Positions 6,413 to 11,452 of a stretch of 11,452 nucleotides of DNA are shown piece after piece. Location: NCBI GenBank assembly GCA_947097615.1, contig CAMURX010000042.1, positions 1-11,452 on the forward strand. Reading direction: 5' to 3'. Origin of the DNA: an uncultured Neisseria sp. (GTDB lineage: Bacteria > Pseudomonadota > Gammaproteobacteria > Burkholderiales > Neisseriaceae). The notes under the pieces are model-generated. The model did no database searches and was not told the DNA's origin. It saw only the letters and a list, made by a program, of their open reading frames with translations. The position numbers and the translations under genes were made by a program. Positions within the stretch are counted from its first letter, which is position 1, and each line of letters starts with the position of its first letter.

Positions 6413-7090
6413 ATGAAATTGACCCATACCTTTACCCTCGACCAAAAAACCTTCCGCGTTTACGTGCCCGAAAACGCCGCGTCCGACACGCCGCTGGTGC
6501 TGACTTTTTTACAGCCGCACGAGGCCGACGCGCTCGCGGCGCTGTTTTCAGACGGCCTGATGCTGCTTGCGCTCGACGAGGCGGATTGGGAACGCTCGTT
6601 CACGCCCTGGCCTGCGCCGCGCGTGTTTAAAAAGGCGGCCGATTTTAGCGGCGGCGCGGCGGATTATCTGGTTTGGCTGACAGACGCGCTGTCCGACATC
6701 GAAGGCCGTCTGAACCTGCGCCCCCAATGGCGCGGCATCGCGGGCTACTCGCTGGCCGGTTTGTTTGCCGCCTGGTGCGCCTATCGGGAAAGCCCGTTTG
6801 GGCGGACTGCCTGCGTTTCCGGCTCGCTGTGGTTTGACGGCTGGACGGATTTTGCCGCCGTCAACGCTATGCCCAAGCCGCCGCAACGCGCGTATTTCTC
6901 CATCGGCGACACGGAAAAAAACAGCAAAAACCCGCGCATGGCGGCAGTAGAAGACCATATGCGTTTCACCGAAAACCTGTGGCGCGGGCGCGGCATTCAG
7001 ACGGCCTTTGCGCTCAACAGCGGCAGCCATTTCCACCAAGTCCCCGAACGCCTCGCCGATGCTGTGTCGTATCTGGCAGAGGCCGTCTGA
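6413..7090 (+). CDS. Small alpha/beta hydrolase, putative esterase
   Basis: This 225-aa protein has the nucleophile elbow GYSLAG (111-116, Ser113) preceded by a beta strand (WRGIA). A candidate acid lies in SIGDTEKNSKN (163-173; Asp166 or Glu168) and the catalytic His is probably His206 in GSHFHQV (204-210). This order and spacing resemble the esterase D / IroE-like group that includes siderophore esterases, but the protein is short, and substrate cannot be judged. No signal peptide is visible, so it is likely cytoplasmic. No ribosome-binding site is seen before the ATG. Three DUS copies lie in frame, and a fourth supplies the last two codons and the TGA stop. DUS-encoded peptides (FSDGL, EGRLN, IQTAF) make up a noticeable part of the protein. 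Confidence 0.82.
   Translation: MKLTHTFTLDQKTFRVYVPENAASDTPLVLTFLQPHEADALAALFSDGLMLLALDEADWERSFTPWPAPRVFKKAADFSGGAADYLVWLTDALSDIEGRLNLRPQWRGIAGYSLAGLFAAWCAYRESPFGRTACVSGSLWFDGWTDFAAVNAMPKPPQRAYFSIGDTEKNSKNPRMAAVEDHMRFTENLWRGRGIQTAFALNSGSHFHQVPERLADAVSYLAEAV
6547..6558 (-). repeat. DUS in the hydrolase gene, copy 1
   Basis: TTCAGACGGCCT is read by the gene as FSDGL (residues 45-49). Confidence 0.9.
6703..6714 (+). repeat. DUS in the hydrolase gene, copy 2
   Basis: AGGCCGTCTGAA is read as (E)GRLN (residues 97-101). Confidence 0.9.
6996..7007 (-). repeat. DUS in the hydrolase gene, copy 3
   Basis: TTCAGACGGCCT is read as IQTAF (residues 195-199). Confidence 0.9.
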
Positions 7091-7091
7091 A
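7080..7091 (+). repeat. DUS that forms the hydrolase stop codon
   Basis: AGGCCGTCTGAA is read as the end of a Glu codon, Ala, Val and the TGA stop (7088-7090). The DUS therefore sets the C-terminus of the hydrolase. Confidence 0.9.
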
Positions 7092-7104
7092 ACCCCGTCT
7101 GCCG

Positions 7105-7110
7105 TATAAT
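7105..7110 (+). promoter_or_regulatory. Possible -10 box for rsmB
   Basis: A perfect TATAAT lies 86 bases upstream of rsmB. No acceptable -35 box sits 16-18 bp before it, because that place is filled by the DUS at 7080. A weak or factor-dependent promoter is possible. Confidence 0.3.
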
Positions 7111-7136
7111 CGCCGCTTTTTCGTCCCCTTCGTCTT

Positions 7137-7171
7137 TTCAGACGGCCTCACACTGCAAAAGGCCGTCTGAA
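7137..7171. repeat. DUS inverted repeat before rsmB
   Basis: TTCAGACGGCCT (7137-7148) and AGGCCGTCTGAA (7160-7171) pair over 12-13 bp with an 11-base loop. With the copy at 7080 there are three DUS in 92 bases. No T-run follows on the plus strand, so it is a poor plus-strand terminator; it may still end hydrolase transcription weakly. Confidence 0.75.
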
Positions 7172-7195
7172 ACCCTTGCAAACAGGAATCCCGTT

Positions 7196-8458
7196 ATGAG
7201 CATGGCTCTCGCCCAGAAACTTGCCGCCGAAACCGCCGCTGCCGTGGCCGCAGGTCAAAACCTGCAAGATGTGTTGGCGCGTATTCGTGCCGCGCATCCC
7301 GATTTGAGCGCGCAGGAAAACGGCGCGCTGCAAGACATTGCTTACGGCAGCCAGCGTTATCTCGGCAGCCTCAAATTTATGCTCGGCAAGCTGTTGAACA
7401 AGCCGATTGACAATCAAGAGCTTGAAAGCCTGCTGATTACCGCGCTCTACCAGCTTCATTACACGCGCAACGCGCCGCACGCGGTGGTGAACGAGGCGGT
7501 GGAAGCCGTCGGCCGCATCGGGCGCGGGCAGTACCGCTCGTTTGCCAACGCCGTGTTGCGCCGTTTTTTGCACGAGCGCGACAAGCTCGCCTCGTGGTGC
7601 AAGGCCGACGATGTGGCGAAATACAATCTGCCGCGCTGGTGGCTGGCCTATCTGCAAAACCATTATCCGAAGCATTGGCACAATATCGCCGCCGCGCTGC
7701 AAAGCCATCCACCGATGACGCTGCGCGTCAACCGCCGCCACGGCAATGCCGAAAGTTATCTGGCCAAGCTCGCCGCAGCGGGCATTGAGGCGCGTGCGCT
7801 TGACGATTACGCGGTAACGCTGGCCGAGGCCGTGCCGGTCGGCAGCCTACCCGGTTTTTCAGACGGCCTGGTGTCGGTGCAGGACTTCGGCGCACAGCAG
7901 GCAGCGTATCTGTTGCAGCCGCAAAACGACGAACGCATCTTGGATGCCTGCGCCGCGCCGGGCGGCAAAACGGGGCATATTTTGGAGATGGCCGATTGCG
8001 GGATGACCGCGCTCGACATCGACGCAGGCCGTCTGAAACGCGTGGCCGACAATTTGAGCCGCTTGGGCTTTCAGACGGCCTCGCTGGCCGCCACTGACGC
8101 GCGGGATTTGGCTTCGTGGTATGATGGCAGGCAGTTTGACGCGGTGTTGGCCGACGTACCCTGCACCGCTTCGGGCGTGGTGCGCCGCAATCCCGACATC
8201 AAATGGCTGCGCCGCCCCACCGATGCGGCCAAAACCGCCCGCCAGCAGGAGGATTTGCTCGACGCGCTGTGGACAACGGTCAAACCCAGCGGGCGCATGC
8301 TCTTGGCCACCTGCTCGCTCTTCACCGAAGAAAACAGCCTGCAACTGCAACGCTTCCTCGCCCGCCACGCCGACGCCTCCTGCTCCGACCCGCAGACCCT
8401 GTTGCCCACTCCTTCCCAAGATGGCTTTTTTTACGCACTTATCCGCAAACGCCCGTAA
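7196..8458 (+). CDS. rsmB: 16S rRNA (cytosine-967-C5) methyltransferase
   Basis: RsmB (420 aa) methylates C967 of 16S rRNA with S-adenosylmethionine. An N-terminal NusB-like RNA-binding domain (about 5-135) is followed by the methyltransferase domain. Key motifs: DACAAPGGKT (250-259, SAM binding), Asp275 in ALDID, the motif IV ADVPCTASG (319-327, Cys323) and motif VI ATCSLF (371-376, Cys373, the nucleophile in the family). Length is normal. The ATG at 7196 has AGGAA 7 bases upstream; a second ATG two codons later is an alternative. The 3' end overlaps the next gene by 38 bp. Three DUS copies lie inside; the segments encoded are FSDGL (221-225), AGRLK (277-281) and FQTAS (292-296). Confidence 0.95.
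   Translation: MSMALAQKLAAETAAAVAAGQNLQDVLARIRAAHPDLSAQENGALQDIAYGSQRYLGSLKFMLGKLLNKPIDNQELESLLITALYQLHYTRNAPHAVVNEAVEAVGRIGRGQYRSFANAVLRRFLHERDKLASWCKADDVAKYNLPRWWLAYLQNHYPKHWHNIAAALQSHPPMTLRVNRRHGNAESYLAKLAAAGIEARALDDYAVTLAEAVPVGSLPGFSDGLVSVQDFGAQQAAYLLQPQNDERILDACAAPGGKTGHILEMADCGMTALDIDAGRLKRVADNLSRLGFQTASLAATDARDLASWYDGRQFDAVLADVPCTASGVVRRNPDIKWLRRPTDAAKTARQQEDLLDALWTTVKPSGRMLLATCSLFTEENSLQLQRFLARHADASCSDPQTLLPTPSQDGFFYALIRKRP
7858..7869 (-). repeat. DUS in rsmB, copy 1
   Basis: TTCAGACGGCCT is read as FSDGL, the same peptide as in the hydrolase at 6547. Confidence 0.9.
8026..8081. repeat. DUS inverted pair inside rsmB
   Basis: A forward copy (8026-8037, read as AGRLK) and a reverse copy (8070-8081, read as FQTAS) face each other with a 32-base loop. 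In mRNA they could form a 12-bp stem within the methyltransferase coding region. Confidence 0.85.
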
Positions 8459-9038
8459 ACACGCCCGCACAGCAGCCGCCCTACTCTGCGGCGCGCTGCT
8501 GCTTTTGCGGCCGTCTGAAGCCGCCGCCGAAAGCATCGCCCCCACCCGCAGCGCGGCCGTGCTCACCGAAAGCGGCCAGCTCGACATCAGCAGCCGCTTC
8601 CACACCGAGTTGCCCGACCAGCTCAAACAGGCTCTGCAACAGGGCGTGCCGCTCTACTTCACCCTCAGCTACCGCCTCTCCGCGCCGACCATGGCCGCCT
8701 ACAAATTCAAGCTCGGCCAACTCGTCAGCAGCGACAACGACGTCGCCTACAAACTCTCCTTCCACCCGCTCACCAACCGCTACCGCGTCACCGTCGGCAC
8801 GTTTTCCACCGAATACTCCGGCCTCGACACCGCCCTGCGCGGCATCGGCGCCATCGCCAACTGGCGCGTGCTGCCCAAAGGCACGCTCGACGACACCGAC
8901 GCGCACGAAGTGAAGGCCGAAATCCGTCTGACGCTGAGCACCGCCCAACTGCCCAAGCCCTTCCAAATCAACTCGCTCACCGCCAAAAACTGGCAGCTCG
9001 ATTCCGGCTGGAAAACCCTGTCGGTCAGCAAAGGCTGA
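8421..9038 (+). CDS. DUF4390 family exported protein
   Basis: This 205-aa protein begins with a basic stretch (HLSANARKHAR) and a hydrophobic core (about 17-28, TAAALLCGALLLL), then RPSEAAAES, so it carries a signal peptide or anchor and probably acts in the periplasm. The remainder has the DUF4390 pattern: FTLSYRLSAPT, YKLSFHPLTNRYRVTVG, the central ALRGIGAIANWRVLP and a final NSLTAKNWQLDSGWKTLSV. Its biochemical function is unknown. The ATG at 8421 overlaps rsmB by 38 bp and has a poor ribosome-binding site, which suggests coupled translation. It is followed after 3 bp by ntrY, and the family commonly sits next to ntrY in betaproteobacteria, so a link to the NtrYX sensor is possible. Confidence 0.85.
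   Translation: MAFFTHLSANARKHARTAAALLCGALLLLRPSEAAAESIAPTRSAAVLTESGQLDISSRFHTELPDQLKQALQQGVPLYFTLSYRLSAPTMAAYKFKLGQLVSSDNDVAYKLSFHPLTNRYRVTVGTFSTEYSGLDTALRGIGAIANWRVLPKGTLDDTDAHEVKAEIRLTLSTAQLPKPFQINSLTAKNWQLDSGWKTLSVSKG
8508..8519 (+). repeat. Near-perfect DUS in a signal peptide
   Basis: CGGCCGTCTGAA has the full 10-base core with one change in the two flanking bases. It is read as RPSE at the end of the hydrophobic core of the DUF4390 signal peptide. Confidence 0.8.
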
Positions 9039-9041
9039 ACC

Positions 9042-11168
9042 ATGCACCGCCGCTATCTGATTTTCTTCCTGCTGGCCGCCGCACTGGTGTACGGCCTTAC
9101 CGTCGCCACCAACAGCGGCAGTCCGCTCTCCGAATACTTCTGGCACCTGATTGTCGCAGGCGGCCTGATGGTCGCCGTGCTGCTGGCCATGCTGCTGCGT
9201 TACGGCTGGCTGCTGCTGCGCCACAACCAATACAATATGCTCGGCTCGCGGCTGGCGCGGCGGCTGGCGCTGATGTTCTGCCTAGTAGCCGTGCTGCCCG
9301 CACTCTTTCTCTTCGGCGTGTCGGCGCAGTTTATCTCATACAGCATCCATTCCTGGTTCGGCAACGACACCGCGCAGGCGCTCGAAAGCAGCCTGACCCT
9401 CAGCAAATCCGCCCTCGACGCCGCCCTTGACGACAGCGTGCGCCGTGCCGCAGGCCTGCAAATCGAAGTCATCAGCGCCGTTTCCATGGGCGGCGATGCG
9501 GCGCAGACCGTCAGACAGAGCCGCGAAGCCGCCGCATTCGGCCAAACCGGCCTCTACCGCCTTGCAGACAACAGCACGCAAATCATCTCCAACCCCGCCG
9601 CCCTGCCGCCGCCGCAGCCCGACGGCGATACGGCCGCGCGTTTGAAACAAACCGGCTCCGCCCGCAGCGTCGCCAGCATCAACGGCAAACTCTACGCCGA
9701 AGGCTGGCTGCCGTTGCCGCCGCAAAACGGCCGCGAGCAGGCGCTCTTTTTCAGACGGCCTATCCCCGACAACGTCGCCCGCGACGCCGAACTCATCGAA
9801 ACCGCGCGCGGCAAATACGCCCAGCTCACCTACGCCCAGCAGGGTCTGCAAACCTTCTTCCTCATCACCCTGCTCGCCGCCGCCCTGCTCTCCGTGATGC
9901 TGGCGCTGGTGATCGCCCTCTACTTCTCGCGCCGCTTCATCGAGCCCATCCTGTCGCTCTCCGAAGGCGCCAAAGCCGTGGCCGAAGGCGATTTTTCCCA
10001 ACGCCGCCCCGTCTACCGCAACGACGAACTCGGCCAGCTCACCCGCCTGTTCAACCACATGACCGGGCAGCTCGCCATCGCCAGCGACGCCGAAAAGCTC
10101 AACCGCCTCAAACAGGAAGCCGCGCGCCACTATCTCGAAACCGTATTGGAAAGCCTGACGGCGGGCGTCGTCACCCTCGACCACGAAGGCCGTCTGAACA
10201 CCTTCAACCGCAGCGCGCAAAACATTCTCGGCCTGCCGTTGCCGCCGCTTTCCGGCCGCCGCTGGCGCGATTGGCCGCAAGACGAAACGTCCTGCGCCCA
10301 ACTGGCAGGACTGTTCCAAACCGTCCTCGACACCGGCGCGCAGGACAAGCCCGTTCAGACGGCCTATACCGGCGGCGGCGAACCGCGCATTCTCCTGTGC
10401 AAAGCCGTCCCCCTCCCCGAAGACACCGGCGGCGGCACGGTGCTGGTGTTCGACGACATCACCCTGCTTGTGCGCGCGCAAAAAGAAGCCGCCTGGGGCG
10501 AAGTCGCCAAACGCCTCGCCCACGAAATCCGCAACCCGCTCACCCCCATCCAGCTCTCCGCCGAGCGGCTGGCGTGGAAACTGCAGGACAAACTGGGCGA
10601 ACAGGACGCGCAAATCCTCATCCGCTCCACCGACACCATCGTCAAACAAGTGGCCGCCATGAAGGAAATGGTGGAAGACTTCCGCAACTACGCCCGCTCG
10701 CCCGCGCTCAAACCCGAGCCGCAGGATCTCAACCGCCTCATTGAAGAAGTTTTGCTGCTCTACGAAGCGGGCGCGTGTACATTTGAAGCCGATTTGAGTA
10801 ATATACCCGCCACCATACAGGCCGACACCACGGCGATGCGCCAAGTGCTGCACAATATCTTCAAAAACGCCGCCGAAGCCGCCGAAGAAGCGCCGCAGCC
10901 GCTTGTCCGCATCCACACCGCCGTATCCGAAGGCAGCGTCGGCCTGACCGTTGCCAACAACGGCAAAAGTTTCACCGGCGACATGCTCATCAACGCCTTC
11001 GAGCCTTATGTCACCGACAAACCCGGCGGCACCGGCCTGGGTTTGCCCGTTGTCAAAAAAATCATCGAAGAACACGGCGGCCGCATCAGCCTGTCCAACC
11101 CGCCCGAAGGCGGCGCCTGCGTCAGAATCACCTTACCCGCACTGGTAGAAAGCGACCATGAGAAGTAA
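9042..11168 (+). CDS. ntrY: Sensor histidine kinase NtrY
   Basis: NtrY (708 aa) is the membrane sensor kinase that phosphorylates NtrX. Four hydrophobic segments are visible at about 5-22, 36-55, 76-98 and 271-294. The third and fourth enclose a large periplasmic region (about 99-270). A HAMP domain (about 295-347), a PAS domain (about 365-475) and the kinase core follow. The H box is RLAHEIRNPLTPIQ (His494), the N box NIFKNAAEA (605-613) and the G2 box GTGLGLPVV (663-671). The G1 box is unusual: VANNGKSF (637-644) replaces the DNGxG consensus. In gonococcus NtrYX controls respiratory enzymes. The ATG follows the DUF4390 stop by 3 bp with AAAGG upstream. Three internal DUS are read as FRRPI, EGRLN and VQTAY. 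Confidence 0.95.
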   Translation: MHRRYLIFFLLAAALVYGLTVATNSGSPLSEYFWHLIVAGGLMVAVLLAMLLRYGWLLLRHNQYNMLGSRLARRLALMFCLVAVLPALFLFGVSAQFISYSIHSWFGNDTAQALESSLTLSKSALDAALDDSVRRAAGLQIEVISAVSMGGDAAQTVRQSREAAAFGQTGLYRLADNSTQIISNPAALPPPQPDGDTAARLKQTGSARSVASINGKLYAEGWLPLPPQNGREQALFFRRPIPDNVARDAELIETARGKYAQLTYAQQGLQTFFLITLLAAALLSVMLALVIALYFSRRFIEPILSLSEGAKAVAEGDFSQRRPVYRNDELGQLTRLFNHMTGQLAIASDAEKLNRLKQEAARHYLETVLESLTAGVVTLDHEGRLNTFNRSAQNILGLPLPPLSGRRWRDWPQDETSCAQLAGLFQTVLDTGAQDKPVQTAYTGGGEPRILLCKAVPLPEDTGGGTVLVFDDITLLVRAQKEAAWGEVAKRLAHEIRNPLTPIQLSAERLAWKLQDKLGEQDAQILIRSTDTIVKQVAAMKEMVEDFRNYARSPALKPEPQDLNRLIEEVLLLYEAGACTFEADLSNIPATIQADTTAMRQVLHNIFKNAAEAAEEAPQPLVRIHTAVSEGSVGLTVANNGKSFTGDMLINAFEPYVTDKPGGTGLGLPVVKKIIEEHGGRISLSNPPEGGACVRITLPALVESDHEK
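9750..9761 (-). repeat. DUS in ntrY, copy 1
   Basis: TTCAGACGGCCT is read as FRRP within the periplasmic sensor domain (residues 237-240). Confidence 0.9.
10187..10198 (+). repeat. DUS in ntrY, copy 2
   Basis: AGGCCGTCTGAA is read as (E)GRLN in the PAS domain (residues 382-386). Confidence 0.9.
10354..10365 (-). repeat. DUS in ntrY, copy 3
   Basis: TTCAGACGGCCT is read as VQTAY in the PAS domain (residues 438-442). Confidence 0.9.
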
Positions 11169-11452
11169 CGACATCCTTATCGTAGACGACGAAATCGGCA
11201 TCCGCGACCTGCTGTCCGACATTCTGCAAGACGAAGGCTACACCGTCGCCCTCGCCGAAAACGCCGAAGAAGCACGGCAGCTGCGCAACCAGACCCGTCC
11301 CGCCATGGTGCTGCTCGACATCTGGATGCCCGACTGCGACGGCATCACCCTGCTCAAAGAATGGGCGAAAAACGGCCAGCTCACCATGCCCGTCGTCATG
11401 ATGAGCGGCCACGCCAGCATCGACACCGCCGTGGAAGCCACCAAAATCGGCG
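11158..11452 (+). CDS. ntrX: Response regulator NtrX, 5' part
   Basis: The first 98 codons of NtrX are present and the gene runs off the window. This is the receiver domain: acidic pocket Asp10 and Asp11 (LIVDDE), phosphate acceptor Asp54 (VLLDIWMPDCDG) and Ser83 (MMSGHA). In NtrX an AAA+ and a DNA-binding domain normally follow, outside this window. The ATG overlaps the end of ntrY by 11 bp, so the kinase and regulator are translated together. The protein would receive phosphate from NtrY His494. Confidence 0.95.
   Translation, partial: MRSNDILIVDDEIGIRDLLSDILQDEGYTVALAENAEEARQLRNQTRPAMVLLDIWMPDCDGITLLKEWAKNGQLTMPVVMMSGHASIDTAVEATKIG

Noticed and set aside
5205..7195. The accessory block as a new defence island
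   Set aside because: Only a standard type II TA pair, a small Excalibur protein and a hydrolase are present. No nuclease, helicase, integrase or attachment site is visible, so a new defence system cannot be supported.
4047..8081. Regularly repeated 12-mers as a possible CRISPR array
   Set aside because: The repeats are DUS in both orientations at irregular distances and mostly inside genes. There are no uniform spacers and no cas genes.
8481..9230. A 249-codon minus-strand frame opposite the DUF4390 gene and ntrY start
   Set aside because: It crosses two well supported genes and is composed of low-complexity Gly/Ala/Glu/Val residues.
9336..11075. A 579-codon open frame on the minus strand opposite ntrY
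   Set aside because: It lies wholly across a clear ntrY reading frame, its Gly/Ala/Val-rich translation has no recognisable domain, and long antisense frames are common in G+C-rich genes with strong codon bias.

Overview
The window looks like chromosomal DNA of a Neisseria species, or a close Neisseriaceae relative, that uses the AGGCCGTCTGAA ('AG') form of the DNA uptake sequence (DUS). By eye I count 22 perfect 12-mers in either orientation, plus several one-base variants. The products of def, fmt, rsmB, ntrY/ntrX and the nuo genes also read as neisserial. The coding DNA is G+C-rich and the promoter regions are A+T-rich. The species cannot be fixed from the window.

Layout. Minus strand, 1-1787: the start of the nuo operon (nuoA, nuoB, nuoC and the first 123 codons of nuoD), tightly packed with 10-11 bp overlaps. 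These encode subunits of respiratory complex I. An A+T-rich upstream region (1788-2038) holds a candidate promoter and a Fur-box-like site. Minus strand, 2088-3365: a secreted LysM-domain protein ending at a DUS-hairpin terminator. Plus strand, 3536-5204: def and fmt, the removal and addition enzymes for the N-formyl group of initiator methionine.

Plus strand, 5205-7195: an accessory block. It holds a RelB/DinJ-YafQ type II toxin-antitoxin pair with a visible promoter and operator, a small membrane-anchored or exported Excalibur-domain protein, a compound palindrome built on GTTGGGT/ACCCAAC, and a small alpha/beta hydrolase in a very dense DUS cluster.

Plus strand, 7196-11452: rsmB (16S rRNA m5C967 methyltransferase), a DUF4390 protein, the sensor kinase gene ntrY and the start of ntrX. 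Overlaps or 3-bp spacing suggest one translationally coupled operon. As I recall, in meningococcus lysM-def-fmt-rsmB-DUF4390-ntrY-ntrX is one contiguous run, so the 2-kb block between fmt and rsmB looks like a lineage-specific insertion.

How the genes relate: NtrYX is known in gonococcus to control respiratory enzymes, and Fur has been reported to activate the meningococcal nuoA promoter, so two respiratory regulatory themes meet here. Most of the window is conserved housekeeping DNA. I found no convincing new multi-gene system. The points most worth a second look are the DUS usage (density, terminator pairs, all six translation phases, a stop codon made by a DUS), the TA operator, the GTTGGGT palindrome, the Fur-like site and the atypical G1 box of NtrY.
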